A stretch of 64,000 bases of DNA. Origin: Cupriavidus sp. IDO (GTDB lineage Bacteria; Pseudomonadota; Gammaproteobacteria; Burkholderiales; Burkholderiaceae). The position numbers and the translations under genes are program-made. Below the pieces are notes generated by a model, which saw nothing but the letters and a program-made list of their open reading frames with translations, was not told the origin of the DNA and searched no databases. This document shows positions 46,821 to 59,281 of this stretch, piece after piece (within the stretch, counting starts at the first letter, position 1; every line of letters begins with the position of its first letter). Location of the stretch: the NCBI RefSeq assembly GCF_000812465.1, contig NZ_JWMA01000034.1, positions 1-64,000 of the forward strand, read 5' to 3'.

Positions 46821-47894
46821 TCAGGCGAGACCGTAGTGCACCCGGTTTCCCAGAATGCGCTGCTTCTCGTTATCCGGGAACCGGTTTTCCTGAATCAGCT
46901 TCTGCAATGCCTGCCGCCCCTGCTGCAATGCCCCGACGTAAAACGAGCTCACCGTCAGTTCATCGAGCGCACGCCAGAGATAGACCGAGGTATCGACGAA
47001 CAGCGTGTCGGCGGGGATGGGCAAGGCGACTGCCTGTTGCGCAAACAAATGCGCCTGGGCAAATTCCCGCCGCAGGCGGTGGTAGCGCGCGAGTTCGCAC
47101 AGGGGTTCGGCGCGCTTCGGACGCACCTCGTAGGCAGTGAGGTACGCGTCGCGTACCTCGGACACCGGCGCCGCGGTCTTTTCTGTCAGCACCGCAATCT
47201 GGAACAGCGCGTACCAGCACTCTTCGTCCCATCCGCCCATTTCCACCCGCTGTCGGTAACACCGGATCGCGGCTTCGGCTTGCCCACTGTCGCGATAGCT
47301 TTGCGCAAGGTAGAACCGGTACCGCGTATTCTCCGGTTCGGCGGCGACCGCCCGCTCAAGGACAGCAATGTCGTGCAGGTAGGTATCGGGGTCGCGCGCG
47401 CGGGCACCATCGCGCGCAACCTGGATAGCGGGCCCCGGCAGATCACGCCAGGCGTGCGGGCCGTCCTGCGTCAGGTATTCATGCAGAACCCCCTCCCACC
47501 GCCACGGCTGTCTTGCCGAAACAAGGGCGTTGCGCTGGTACTGCCAGCCGTCCAGTTCGCAACGAAAGCGATAGCCATCTCCGCCAAGGTCGCCCCAGCC
47601 AAATCCTTCCGGCATTTTCAGGGTTTCATCGGCGTCGATGAAAAGGATGTAGTCGCCATGGCGCCTGGCCAGGTCAAGCGCTTCATTGCGATTATGCGCA
47701 AAATCCTTCCAGGGCCGCTCGTAGAGTTCACCCGGAATATCCGCAAGAGCCGCCCGCACCAGCTCCTGTGTGCCATCCGTCGACCCGGTGTCCACAATAA
47801 CCCAATGGCTGATCCAGGATCTGACCGATGACAGGCAGCGCTGAATGACCGGCGCCTCGTTCTTTACAATCATATTCAGGCAGATTTTCTTCAT
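46821..47894 (-). CDS. Family 2 glycosyltransferase with TPR-like C-terminus
   Basis: 357 residues. The GT2 domain (about 1-200) begins with ICLNMIVKNEAPVIQRCL, has VIVDTGSTDGT (33-43) and the metal-binding DAD at 87-89 in FIDADET. The second half has helical tetratricopeptide-like repeats (VLERAVAAEPENTRYRFYLA in part; AIRCYRQRV). Such GT-TPR proteins act on surface glycans or glycoproteins. It is 519 bp upstream of the collagen-like gene on the same strand; glycosylation of that Thr-rich protein is a reasonable guess. No signal peptide. Confidence 0.88.
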   Translation of the reverse strand: MKKICLNMIVKNEAPVIQRCLSSVRSWISHWVIVDTGSTDGTQELVRAALADIPGELYERPWKDFAHNRNEALDLARRHGDYILFIDADETLKMPEGFGWGDLGGDGYRFRCELDGWQYQRNALVSARQPWRWEGVLHEYLTQDGPHAWRDLPGPAIQVARDGARARDPDTYLHDIAVLERAVAAEPENTRYRFYLAQSYRDSGQAEAAIRCYRQRVEMGGWDEECWYALFQIAVLTEKTAAPVSEVRDAYLTAYEVRPKRAEPLCELARYHRLRREFAQAHLFAQQAVALPIPADTLFVDTSVYLWRALDELTVSSFYVGALQQGRQALQKLIQENRFPDNEKQRILGNRVHYGLA

Positions 47895-48145
47895 TTTCTT
47901 GCCTCGTTATTCATTTTCCATTTAGCAGTCTCCCCCGAGACTTTCACGATCCGACCCGCACTTCCGTGCCGTGGCAACCGTGCGGACCCCCGGCACCCAG
48001 CCGAAACTATACGCAGGCGAATTGGCACGCTCCACCCGCAAGAACCCCAGCGGTAAGCAGGCGCGCACACCTGTCGCGTGTGCCCAACGAATGGCCGTCC
48101 CATGGTCTATGCTGAATGCCCGACCAGCACCAATAGGAGGTCGAC

Positions 48146-48394
48146 GTGCGCAAATCTGTTTCGATCCTCGCAGCCCTTCTCCTGTCCGGCGCAAGCGGCC
48201 TGGCGCTCGCCCACAATTGCCCGAACGAAATGAAGGCCATCGACGCCAAGCTATCCACCAAGCCGGCGCTTTCTCCGGAGGATGCCGCCAAAGTCGCCAG
48301 GCTCCGGGCGGACGGCGAGGCTTATCACAAGGCAGGCAAGCACGACGACGCCATGAAGTCGCTCGGCGAAGCCAAGAAGATCCTCGGCATCTGA
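48146..48394 (+). CDS. Small periplasmic protein, unknown function
   Basis: 82 residues, GTG start at 48146 with AGGAGG five bases upstream. Signal peptide 1-22 (ending ALA/HN). The mature 60 residues are helical and start HNCPNEMKAIDAKL, with one Cys. Families with this pattern occur widely in Burkholderiaceae but have no known role. A strong bidirectional terminator follows. Confidence 0.8.
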   Translation: MRKSVSILAALLLSGASGLALAHNCPNEMKAIDAKLSTKPALSPEDAAKVARLRADGEAYHKAGKHDDAMKSLGEAKKILGI

Positions 48395-48411
48395 CAAAGT
48401 AGTGCCGCAAT

Positions 48412-48450
48412 AAAACAGCACGCCGGCAGACAATGCCGGCGTGCTGTTTT
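48412..48450. terminator. Bidirectional intrinsic terminator
   Basis: A 17-bp perfect stem (48412-48428 with 48434-48450; AAAACAGCACGCCGGCA on the left) and loop GACAA. It has A residues on the left and five T on the right, so it ends both the plus-strand small gene and the convergent RcnB-like gene. Confidence 0.92.
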
Positions 48451-48465
48451 TCAGGTACTACAGCT

Positions 48466-48798
48466 TCAGGAGCCTGAGCCTGCCTGTTGAATTACGCCAT
48501 TAGGCGCAACCAGGTAGAAGTCGGCGCCGACGCCTACCCAATGCGTGCCCTTGCGCGGCGCGGGCAGGTTGTATTGCTTCCAGTCATCGATCACATACTG
48601 CCGATCGCGGAATTCGGTCGGCAGGCGATCGCCCTTGTTCCATTTCTGAACCTGCATATAAGGTGACGTGGCTTGCTCGCCCGCTGACGGAGGCGGCATC
48701 GCTGACTTGGACTTGCCCGCCCCCTGGGCATAGGCCAGGGGAGCAGCCAGCACGCTCGCTGCCAGCAGGATCACCGGTAGCACTTTCTTTGTCTTCAT
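48466..48798 (-). CDS. RcnB family protein
   Basis: 110 residues with a signal peptide (1-25, ending AYA/QG). The mature part has WNKGDRLPTEFRDRQYVIDDW and ends with GTHWVGVGADFYLVAPNG, matching the RcnB family (key parts KGDRLP and YLVAPNG). E. coli RcnB is a periplasmic protein of nickel and cobalt homeostasis; most homologues, including this one, are unstudied. An AAGGAGATC ribosome binding site precedes the ATG. Confidence 0.85.
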   Translation of the reverse strand: MKTKKVLPVILLAASVLAAPLAYAQGAGKSKSAMPPPSAGEQATSPYMQVQKWNKGDRLPTEFRDRQYVIDDWKQYNLPAPRKGTHWVGVGADFYLVAPNGVIQQAGSGS

Positions 48799-48892
48799 CG
48801 TGATCTCCTTGCGTACGGAAAACCGGACTGCCGGAGGATCCGGACAGCATCTTCCAGCTTAGACACAAATGAGCGCACCGGCGCCACTCAAA

Positions 48893-48921
48893 ATGAAGAA
48901 AAGCCCGCATCAAGCGGGCTT
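48893..48921 (-). terminator. Intrinsic terminator of ssb
   Basis: 8-bp stem AAGCCCGC / GCGGGCTT, loop ATCAA, followed on the minus strand by TTCTTCATTTT. It lies about 30 bp after the ssb stop. Confidence 0.8.
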
Positions 48922-48951
48922 CCGGGTAATTCGAGACGGATTTCCGGGGAA

Positions 48952-49506
48952 TCAGAACGGAATATCGTCGTCCATATCCTCAAAACCATTCGACGGCGCC
49001 TGCTGCTGGCGGCGTGCGCCACCACCCTGGGCGCCGGCGCCTTGACCGCCGCCCTGGCCGCCGCCTTGCGCAGCACGGCCACCGCCGTAGCCGCCGCCGG
49101 ACGATTCGCGGCCGTAGCCGCCGCCACCGCCACCACCGTAGCTGCCTTCGTCACCGCCGCCGCCACCGCCCTGGCGCGAACCCAGCATCTGCATCTGGTC
49201 GGCCACGATTTCGGTGGAGTACTTGTCCTGGCCGGACTGGTCCTGCCACTTGCGGGTGCGGATGCGGCCTTCGATGTAGACCGACGAACCCTTCTTCAGG
49301 TACTGCGCGGCGATCTCGGCCAGCTTGCCGAACATCGAGACGCGGTGCCATTCGGTGGCTTCCTTCATCTCGCCGCTTTGCTTGTCCTTGTAGCGATCGG
49401 TGGTCGCAAGGCGGAGGTTGGTCACAGCGTCGCCGCTGGGCATGTAGCGGGTTTCCGGATCTGCGCCGAGGTTGCCGACAAGAATGACTTTGTTGACCGA
49501 TGCCAT
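48952..49506 (-). CDS. ssb: Single-stranded DNA-binding protein SSB
   Basis: 184 residues from the ATG at 49504-49506 ([14 protein letters not shown]), with GGAGAA eight bases upstream; a TTG 15 bp earlier lies before that site. OB-fold domain 1-110 ([23 protein letters not shown]). The linker (about 115-170) is very rich in Gly with Gln and Tyr. The acidic tip DMDDDIPF binds partner proteins. Acts in replication, repair and recombination. Confidence 0.97.
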   Translation of the reverse strand: MASVNKVILVGNLGADPETRYMPSGDAVTNLRLATTDRYKDKQSGEMKEATEWHRVSMFGKLAEIAAQYLKKGSSVYIEGRIRTRKWQDQSGQDKYSTEIVADQMQMLGSRQGGGGGGDEGSYGGGGGGGYGRESSGGGYGGGRAAQGGGQGGGQGAGAQGGGARRQQQAPSNGFEDMDDDIPF

Positions 49507-49797
49507 GTGAATGTTCTCCAAAAGCCACGCGCTGTGTTGAAAAGCGTGGCGATACTCTGACTGTAAGTTGACCGGATACTGCAGAAGCGACTACCGCACC
49601 TGGAAACCCCTGCACGACACCCCGCGGCGGACCGGGGGCTTGCGACGACTGCATAAACGACAACGCAAACGAATAACGCGCCCCCGGCCATGGAGTCGGG
49701 CGGCGCGGTCATGCTATGCCTGTTTCAGGCGAGATTCTTTGCGATCTGATGCGAGGGCCGGCTGCCGGAGTGACGCGCCAGCGGCATTGCGGCCAGC

Positions 49798-51048
49798 TCA
49801 GGCCGCTGCCGGGGCGCCGCTTTGCCCGCGGGCCGGCGGCGCTTTCATGCTCCAGGCGATTATAAGCCAGACCAGAAGCACGACCGCACAGCCGACAAAC
49901 ACTGCGCTACGGCCTTCGTGCTTGAGCAGCCAGCCGCCCACCGCACCGCCCAGGAACAGGCCGAGCGCCTGCGTGGTGTTGTAGATGCCGAGCGCGGCAC
50001 CGCGCGAGGCGGCAGCGTAGCGCGACACCAGCGAAGGCTGCATGGCTTCGAGCACGTTGAAAGCGACAAAGAACAGCAGCAGCACGCCCACGATGCTCCA
50101 CAGCCCATGCACCGCCGCAAACAACAGCTGCACCGCGGTCATCAGCGCAACCGCGCCGAGCAGCACGGGCCGCACGCGGCCATAGCGTTCCGCGGCCATC
50201 ATCGGCCCCAGCATCAGCAGGAACGACACCAGCACCACCGGCAGGTAGATCTTCCAGTGCTGGTCGAGCGGCACGCCCGCGTCGGTCAGCATGGCCGGCA
50301 CCACCATAAACATGGCGACCTGCGACGCGTGGAGCGCCAGCACGCCGACGTTCAACCGGGCCAGGTCGGGATTGAGGAGCACTTGACGGAATGGCAGGTG
50401 CACCGGATGCGGCGGCGGCGGGTTTGGCACCAGGAACAGCGTCACGCCGATTGCCACCACGCCGAAGACGGACATCAGCACAAAGATGCCTGGCATACCG
50501 ATGCTGTGCAGCAGCGGCGAGGCAATCACCAGCGACAGCGCAAAGGTCAGCCCGATGCTGCCGCCGACCATGGCCATGGCCTTGGTGCGATGGCGTTCGC
50601 GCGTCAGGTCGGCGATGCAGGCGGTGATGGCCGCCGAGATCGCGCCCATGCCCTGCAAGGCGCGGCCGACGATGATGCCGCTGAGGGTGTCGGAGAACGC
50701 CGCCACCAGCCCGCCCGCAACGAACAGCAGCAGCCCCGCCACCATCACCGGCTTGCGGCCGACGCGGTCGGACAGCCAGCCGAGCGGAATGTGCAGGAAA
50801 GCTTGCATCAGGCCATAGATACCCATGGCCAGGCCGACGCGCTGGGCATCGTGCCCGTCAGGCAGCGTGCGCGCGTATTCGGCAAAGACCGGCAGGATCA
50901 GGAACAGGCCCAGCATGCGCAGCGCGAAGATGCTCGCCAGCGAGAGACTGGCACGCAACTCGGCGCGCGTCATGCGGTCACGCTCGGCGGTGGCCTGGGT
51001 TTTGTCGGCGACGGCCGCATCTGGGGAAGAAGACTGGATCGACGGCAT
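49798..51048 (-). CDS. MFS transporter, YajR-like
   Basis: 416 residues with 12 predicted membrane helices. The MFS motif A is GWLSDRVGRKPVM; ARTLPDGHDAQRVGLAMGIYG is the start of the second helix region by its key part (HDAQRVGLAMG). It is close to E. coli YajR but lacks the C-terminal cytoplasmic domain. A drug or metabolite exporter; substrate unknown. Its place between ssb and uvrA is usual in this bacterial group. Confidence 0.9.
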   Translation of the reverse strand: MPSIQSSSPDAAVADKTQATAERDRMTRAELRASLSLASIFALRMLGLFLILPVFAEYARTLPDGHDAQRVGLAMGIYGLMQAFLHIPLGWLSDRVGRKPVMVAGLLLFVAGGLVAAFSDTLSGIIVGRALQGMGAISAAITACIADLTRERHRTKAMAMVGGSIGLTFALSLVIASPLLHSIGMPGIFVLMSVFGVVAIGVTLFLVPNPPPPHPVHLPFRQVLLNPDLARLNVGVLALHASQVAMFMVVPAMLTDAGVPLDQHWKIYLPVVLVSFLLMLGPMMAAERYGRVRPVLLGAVALMTAVQLLFAAVHGLWSIVGVLLLFFVAFNVLEAMQPSLVSRYAAASRGAALGIYNTTQALGLFLGGAVGGWLLKHEGRSAVFVGCAVVLLVWLIIAWSMKAPPARGQSGAPAAA

Positions 51049-51481
51049 TGCGATCGTGGGAATGGGTCAGGCTGGTTGCCGGCGCAGGCGGCAATGGCTG
51101 TTTCGATCGGGATCCCAGGAGGAAGTTGCCACGTCGTGCCGCACTGGCCGCGCCGGATGGCTGGAAAGGCGGCTGGACATGGCCTGGCAGCCGCTTCGCG
51201 CGGTCGTTGCGCTGGCCTGCCGGTGGTGTTCCGCTGAGTCCGGGGCAACCCCGGAAACCGAAGTTCGGTATATTAACAGGTTTGCTCCTTCGCGCTCCCC
51301 GGGTCACCTGGCCATGCCGGCAGGCCCCGCAGCCGGCGTCGGGGCGTGCATTTCAGGGTCCTGATTCGGGCCGAAAGTGCCCATAAAGGCACTTGCAACG
51401 CAGTTTTGCTTTCCGTTAGACCGACCTGTCTCCGCGATCCAGCGCCGACCGGCGGCCTGCCTGGCGACGACTTTTCGGTAT
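51049..51481. other. Divergent intergenic region between the MFS gene and uvrA
   Basis: 433 bp that should carry both promoters. The main features are a 13-bp palindrome ACCGAA-G-TTCGGT (51257-51269) running into the AT-rich TATATTAACAG (51269-51279). On the minus strand the latter gives CTGTTAATATACCGAA, half of a LexA box (CTGT...) with the second half missing. No gene or RNA is recognisable. Confidence 0.5.
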
Positions 51482-54346
<2,865 letters not shown>

Positions 54347-54366
54347 GCACTCGCCACGCAGCTGCC

Positions 54367-54395
54367 GAAGGGCCGGGTTGCTTCCCCGGCCCTTC
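54367..54395 (+). terminator. Stem-loop terminator after uvrA
   Basis: 11-bp perfect stem GAAGGGCCGGG / CCCGGCCCTTC with a 7-base loop, 20 bp after the uvrA stop. Only two T follow, so the T-run is weak, but the stem is strong. Confidence 0.7.
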
Positions 54396-54465
54396 TTGCA
54401 TTCGACCGGCCGCGGCCTACCATAGACGGCGACGACATCTGTCGCCGCAGCCGCGGGAGCGTGCC

Positions 54466-54951
54466 ATGGAACTATCGGTGGTGCCGGTCGCCAAGCCGGA
54501 AGCGACCAACTTCATCTTCGGCCAGTCGCACTTCATCAAGACCGTGGACGACCTGCACGAGGCGCTGGCGGGCACCGTGCCGGGCATCCGCTTCGGACTG
54601 GCGTTCTGCGAGGCCTCGGGCAAGCGGCTGGTGCGCTGGTCGGGCACCGACGAAGCGCTGATCGACCTGGCCTGCGAGAACGCCCTCGCCATTGGCGCCG
54701 GCCATACCTTCCTGATCTTCCTGGGCGACGGCTTCTTTCCCGTCAACGTGCTGCCAGCAGTGCGCGCGGTGCCCGAGGTCTGCCGGATCTACTGCGCGAC
54801 GGCAAACCCGACCGAGGTCATCATCGCGCAGACCGATGCCGGGCGAGGCGTGCTGGGCGTCGTGGATGGGGCGCCGCCGCTGGGCATCGAGACCGATGCC
54901 GATATCACGTGGCGGCGGGACTTGCTGCGAAAGATTGGCTACAAGCTGTAG
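54466..54951 (+). CDS. Adenosine-specific kinase family protein (DUF355)
   Basis: 161 residues, full length for the family. Typical motifs: FIFGQSHFIKTVDDLHEAL, GIRFGLAFCEASGKRLVR, LGDGFFPVNVLPAVRAVPEV and IYCATANPTEVIIAQT (by key parts GLAFCEASG, CATANPTEVI). The name comes from an archaeal structure bound to adenosine; the physiological role in bacteria is not clear. It stands alone, convergent with the Na/Pi gene 15 bp on. Confidence 0.88.
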   Translation: MELSVVPVAKPEATNFIFGQSHFIKTVDDLHEALAGTVPGIRFGLAFCEASGKRLVRWSGTDEALIDLACENALAIGAGHTFLIFLGDGFFPVNVLPAVRAVPEVCRIYCATANPTEVIIAQTDAGRGVLGVVDGAPPLGIETDADITWRRDLLRKIGYKL

Positions 54952-54966
54952 GACCCGCTCCGCGCT

Positions 54967-56646
54967 TCAATGCTGTGCCGCAGGTACCTGCGGCACCGGC
55001 GGCGTCTCATCTTCCTTCATGCGGCTGCGGTTGAGCACGCCGGCCTGCTCCAGCACCGGGTAGGAAGTGGCGCAGAACAGCGAGTTCAGGCGCTTCAGCT
55101 CGCTGATCACGTCCAGGTGCAGCGAGCTGGTCTCGATGCTCTCCGTGGTCTGCACGGCCACGCGCTGCAGGTGGGTGCGCGCGTACTTGCGCTCCAGCTC
55201 GCGGAAGTTGGCCTTTTCCGCCATCAGCATCTGCGCGCTCTTCAGGTCGCCGTTGAGGAAGACTGACAGCCCCAGCCGCAGGTTGCCCACCAGCCGTGCG
55301 TGCATCTCGGCGATTTCCTGCATGCCGGCTTCGGAGAACATCAGGTTGTGGGCGATCTTCTTGTCCCTGGCGTCAATCAGCACGCGCTCGATGATGTCGC
55401 CCGCATGTTCCAGGTTGATGGTCAGCGAGATGATTTCGGTCCAGCGCTGGCCGTCGCGCTCGTCCAGGGCTTCCAGGCTGATACGCGTCAGGTAGAGCTT
55501 GATCGCGGTGTAGAGGTCGTCGACCTCGTTGTCGATGCGGCAGGTCGCCGCGCACAGCTTGGCATCGTTGGTGCGCAGCACGCGCAGCATGTTGTCCAGC
55601 ATCTGCTCGATGCGGTCGCCGATGCGCAGCACTTCGCGCGCGGCGTTGGAGAGCGCCAGCGTCGGCGTTGGCAGCGCGGCCGTATCCAGATGGCGCGGCG
55701 TGACCTGGCTTTCGCCGGTATTGCGGCCGGGCAGCACGGCTTCGCACAGGCGCGCCAGTGGCGCGGTGGCGCCGAGCAGCAAGACGGCCAGCGCGACGTT
55801 GAACAGCAGGTGGAAATTGACGATCAGGCGTTGCGGGTCGCCGTCGATCAGCGTCAGCAGTTCCTCCGCCTGGCCGAGCAATGGCAGCGCCACGATGCAA
55901 CCCAGCAGCCGCGACAACAGGTTGCCCAGCGTGACGCGCTTGCCCGGCTGGTTGTTGCCCGAGGTCGTCAGCAGAGCAGAGATGCCCGACCCGAGGTTTG
56001 CGCCCAGCACCAGCGCCAGCGCCACGTGGATCGACACCACGCCCGCCGAGGCCAGCGCGCCGCAGAACAGCACCACGGCCAGGCTCGAATAGCAGAGGAT
56101 GGTCAGGAAGGCGCCGATCAGCATGTCGAGCGAGGCATCGCCGGTCAGCGTGCCGAACAGCACCTTGACGCCCGCGGCCTGCACCACCGGCCGGGTTGCG
56201 ATCGAAATCAGCTCGAGCGCGAGGGTGATCAGCCCCAGGCCGATCAGCACGCGGCCGACATGGCCGGGCTTGCTGCCCTTCCAGGACAGGTGAAGGATCA
56301 CGCCGACGAAGATCAGCAGCGGCGACAGCCACGACAGGTCCAGCGAGAAGACCTGCACCATCAGCGCCGTGCCCACGTTGGCGCCAAGCATGATCGCCAG
56401 CGCCGGCGCCACGGCGATCAGGCCCTGGCCGACGAAGGAACTGACGATGACCGCGGTGGCGTTGCTGCTCTGCACGAGACCCGTGACGCCGAGTCCGGCA
56501 AGAAAGGCGGTAAAGCGATTGGAGACGCTGACAGAGAGGACGTGGCGGAGATTGGCGCCATAGACGCGCAGGATCCCGACCTTGACGATGTTGGTGCCCC
56601 AGACAAGGAGTGCGACACCCGAAAGCAAATGAAGAAGTACACCCAT
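54967..56646 (-). CDS. Na/Pi cotransporter family protein with PhoU-like domain
   Basis: 559 residues, ATG at 56644-56646 with AGGGG upstream. Two inverted Na_Pi_cotrans repeats (about 5-290) with the QSS-type motif GLVQSSNATAVIVSSFVGQG and the second AVVLFCGALASAG region. The cytoplasmic PhoU-like helical domain is at about 330-550. It probably takes up phosphate with sodium, or exports it; the direction is not told by sequence. Confidence 0.9.
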   Translation of the reverse strand: MGVLLHLLSGVALLVWGTNIVKVGILRVYGANLRHVLSVSVSNRFTAFLAGLGVTGLVQSSNATAVIVSSFVGQGLIAVAPALAIMLGANVGTALMVQVFSLDLSWLSPLLIFVGVILHLSWKGSKPGHVGRVLIGLGLITLALELISIATRPVVQAAGVKVLFGTLTGDASLDMLIGAFLTILCYSSLAVVLFCGALASAGVVSIHVALALVLGANLGSGISALLTTSGNNQPGKRVTLGNLLSRLLGCIVALPLLGQAEELLTLIDGDPQRLIVNFHLLFNVALAVLLLGATAPLARLCEAVLPGRNTGESQVTPRHLDTAALPTPTLALSNAAREVLRIGDRIEQMLDNMLRVLRTNDAKLCAATCRIDNEVDDLYTAIKLYLTRISLEALDERDGQRWTEIISLTINLEHAGDIIERVLIDARDKKIAHNLMFSEAGMQEIAEMHARLVGNLRLGLSVFLNGDLKSAQMLMAEKANFRELERKYARTHLQRVAVQTTESIETSSLHLDVISELKRLNSLFCATSYPVLEQAGVLNRSRMKEDETPPVPQVPAAQH

Positions 56647-56809
56647 TTGTGCGCCCCTTGTGTGACCAGTGCCGACGTGAAGCGTGGAGGCTCTGCCCGG
56701 TCATCGTGTAGTTGTCAAGGGGCCATTATGCGCCCGCGTCCCTGTAGCGGCAACGCCGCAAGGGGCACGCGGCGCGCCAGCAACAGTCGGGCCACCCGGC
56801 CAGCGCGGC

Positions 56810-57421
56810 TCAGGGCAGCGCGACCTTGATGCCGAGCGCGACGAAGATGGCCCCGGCCGCGCGGTCCAGCCAGCGCCCGGTGGCCGGGCGGCGGCGCAGC
56901 CAGGCGCCCAGCCAGCCGGCACACAGGCCGAACAGCGAGAACACCACCGCCGTCTGCAGCATGAACACCACGCCGAGCAGCAGGAACTGCAGCGCGGGAT
57001 GCGTGGCGTCGGCCCGCACGAACTGCGGCAGGAACACCAGGAAGAACAGCGTGACCTTGGGATTCATCATGTTGCCGAGCACGCTCTGGCGGAATACCTT
57101 GCCCAGCGGCACTTCGGTCACCGCGCCGCCCTGCGCCAGCCCGCCGCGCGCACGCAGGGCCTGGATGCCGATCCAGATCAGGTAGGCCGCACCGGCGTAC
57201 TTGATCAGCTGGAACGCCAGCGGCGATGAGCGCAGCACCGCCGCCAGCCCCACCGCGGCGATCATCGTATGGAACAGGCAGCCGACCGAGAACCCGAGCG
57301 CGGCGACCAGCCCGGCTTTCCGCCCCTGGGCCATGCCCCGTGCCAGCACCTGAAGGTTGTCCGGGCCAGGCGCGAGCGTGATGGCGATCGAGGTCACAAG
57401 AAACAGGAGCAGGTCAGGCAT
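56810..57421 (-). CDS. LysE/RhtB family exporter
   Basis: 203 residues with about six membrane helices, ATG with GGAG five bases upstream. The family motif is ALAPGPDNLQVLARGMAQGRKAG in part (key APGPDNLQVLARG). It exports amino acids or small metabolites such as homoserine, threonine or lysine. It follows apt by about 65 bp on the same strand and may be co-transcribed. Confidence 0.92.
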   Translation of the reverse strand: MPDLLLFLVTSIAITLAPGPDNLQVLARGMAQGRKAGLVAALGFSVGCLFHTMIAAVGLAAVLRSSPLAFQLIKYAGAAYLIWIGIQALRARGGLAQGGAVTEVPLGKVFRQSVLGNMMNPKVTLFFLVFLPQFVRADATHPALQFLLLGVVFMLQTAVVFSLFGLCAGWLGAWLRRRPATGRWLDRAAGAIFVALGIKVALP

Positions 57422-57487
57422 GGGATCTCCGTGCGGATCGATGCAAAGGGATGTCCAACGATTTGGGGGTAGCCGCCGGCGCGCGGC

Positions 57488-58060
57488 TCAATGCCCGTCG
57501 AAGCGGCAGACGGTGAACAGCTGCAGGCCACCGTCCTGCAGCAGTTTCGAACCGCCCAGCTCGGGCAGGTCGACGATGGCGGCGCCTTCCACCACCGTCG
57601 CGCCGAGGCGCTCCAGCAGCTTGCGCCCGGCCATCATGGTGCCGCCGGTGGCGATCAGGTCGTCGATCAGCAGCACGCGGTCGCCGGACTTGCAGGCGTC
57701 GGCATGGATCTCTACGGTGGCGCTGCCGTACTCCAGCTCGTATTCCTCGGCCACGGTCTGGAACGGCAGCTTGCCCTTCTTGCGGATCGGCACGAAGCCC
57801 AGGTTCAGTTCGTACGCAACGATGGCGCCGAGGATGAAGCCGCGCGCGTCGATGCCCGCCACCAGGTCGAGTTGCGCATCCATATAGCGGTGCACAAAGA
57901 CATCGATCAGCACGCGCAGCGTCTTGGGGTTCTGCAGCAGCGGCGTGATGTCGCGGAACATCACGCCCGGCATGGGCCAGTCGGGCACGGTGCGGATGCG
58001 GTCGCGCAGGTAGCCGGTGACATCGCCGAGCTCGGGTGACTGGATGAGGGAATCTGCCAT
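57488..58060 (-). CDS. apt: Adenine phosphoribosyltransferase
   Basis: 190 residues from the ATG at 58058-58060; a start at 58099 adds 13 residues that are not conserved. PRPP motif [14 protein letters not shown] at 129-142, and [14 protein letters not shown] and [12 protein letters not shown], which are diagnostic for APRT. It salvages adenine to AMP with PRPP. Confidence 0.96.
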   Translation of the reverse strand: MADSLIQSPELGDVTGYLRDRIRTVPDWPMPGVMFRDITPLLQNPKTLRVLIDVFVHRYMDAQLDLVAGIDARGFILGAIVAYELNLGFVPIRKKGKLPFQTVAEEYELEYGSATVEIHADACKSGDRVLLIDDLIATGGTMMAGRKLLERLGATVVEGAAIVDLPELGGSKLLQDGGLQLFTVCRFDGH

Positions 58061-58252
58061 GGAGATCTTGGTAAGAAAGCGCGCCACGGGGCGCGTCAAA
58101 AAGGGAAATCCGTGAGCCGCTTGCGGCGGCCGGACTGCAGTAACCGGTTACCACCCGGGCGGCCGCCGCCGCCCGCAGAATGGCCCTGCCGGTTGCCGGT
58201 AGCGGACCAGGACCCGGCTTTGCGGACAACCGTAACCATACAGGAGACAGCG

Positions 58253-58831
58253 ATGGCAAAGAAGATACTGATGCTGGTGGGCGACTACGCCGAAGACTAC
58301 GAAACCATGGTTCCGTTCCAGGCACTCCAGATGGTCGGGCATACCGTCCACGCCGTGTGCCCCGACAAGAAGGCCGGCGACACCTGTGCCACCGCCATCC
58401 ATGATTTCGAGGGCGACCAGACCTATACGGAGAAGCGCGGGCATAACTTTGCGCTGAATGCGACCTTCGCCGAAGTCGATCCGGCTGCATATGACGGACT
58501 CGTCATTCCTGGCGGCCGTGCCCCGGAGTACCTGCGCCTGAACGAGCGTGTGCTGGAGATCGTCCGGCACTTCGCCAGCGCCAGCAAGCCCATTGCCGCG
58601 GTCTGCCACGGCGCCCAGCTGCTGGCGGCTGCCGGGGTGCTGGAAGGCCGCAGCTGCTCGGCCTACCCGGCCTGTGCGCCCGAAGTGAAGCTGGCTGGCG
58701 GCAAGTACGCCGACATCCCGGTCGACCAGGCCCATACAGACGGCAACCTGGTCACCGCCCCCGCCTGGCCGGCCCATCCGGCATGGCTGGCACAGTTCCT
58801 TGCAGTGCTGGGCACGCGGATCGTACATTAG
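58253..58831 (+). CDS. DJ-1/PfpI family protein
   Basis: 192 residues, ATG at 58253 with AGGAGA upstream. Nucleophile-elbow Cys118 in AAVCHGAQ, the acidic partner near Glu15 (DYAEDYE) and [12 protein letters not shown]. The family covers proteases, deglycases, glyoxalase III and chaperones. This subgroup is close to protein/nucleic-acid deglycase-like enzymes, but the activity is not predictable. Confidence 0.9.
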   Translation: MAKKILMLVGDYAEDYETMVPFQALQMVGHTVHAVCPDKKAGDTCATAIHDFEGDQTYTEKRGHNFALNATFAEVDPAAYDGLVIPGGRAPEYLRLNERVLEIVRHFASASKPIAAVCHGAQLLAAAGVLEGRSCSAYPACAPEVKLAGGKYADIPVDQAHTDGNLVTAPAWPAHPAWLAQFLAVLGTRIVH

Positions 58832-58892
58832 AGGCTGCCGAACGCGGCGCCGCCGGGCCCAGGCCGGCCGTGCCGCATGCACGGGAGTTTCC

Positions 58893-59276
58893 ATGTGTGA
58901 GATCTTCATTCGCGCCAATCCCCAGTCGTACCAGTGCCAGGCGCGTTCGCTGCGCCTGCATGGGGTCGCCACCAGCATCCGGCTCGAGAACTTGTTCTGG
59001 GAGGTACTGGAGGAACTGGCGCAGCGCGACGGCATGAGCGTGAACCAGCTGATCACCCGGCTGCATGATGAGCTGACCGCACATCGTGGCGGCGAAGCCG
59101 TGGCCGGCAATTTCTCGTCCTTCCTTCGGGTGTGCTGCCTGCGCTACCTGCTGCTGCAGGAAAAAGGCCGGATTCCGGCCGACCTCGCCGTGCCGGTGCG
59201 CTCGCTGGATGCGCGTGCGGTCCTGGACGGACTGCCGGCTTCGTGGGTCGAAGCCGAGGCGGGCGCCACACATTAG
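58893..59276 (+). CDS. Ribbon-helix-helix domain protein
   Basis: 127 residues from the ATG at 58893 with GGGAG upstream. The RHH_4 domain is at about 27-100 (TSIRLENLFWEVLEELA, SVNQLITRLHDELTA, NFSSFLRVCCLRYLL). The family includes many small bacterial DNA-binding proteins next to varied genes. Target unknown. It begins 61 bp after the PfpI gene, and ends 5 bp before the convergent antiporter gene. Confidence 0.88.
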   Translation: MCEIFIRANPQSYQCQARSLRLHGVATSIRLENLFWEVLEELAQRDGMSVNQLITRLHDELTAHRGGEAVAGNFSSFLRVCCLRYLLLQEKGRIPADLAVPVRSLDARAVLDGLPASWVEAEAGATH

Positions 59277-59281
59277 CTAAC

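Noticed and set aside
47922..48410. 162-codon minus-strand frame
   Set aside because: It overlaps the small plus-strand secreted protein gene, which has a strong ribosome binding site and signal peptide, and the shared terminator.
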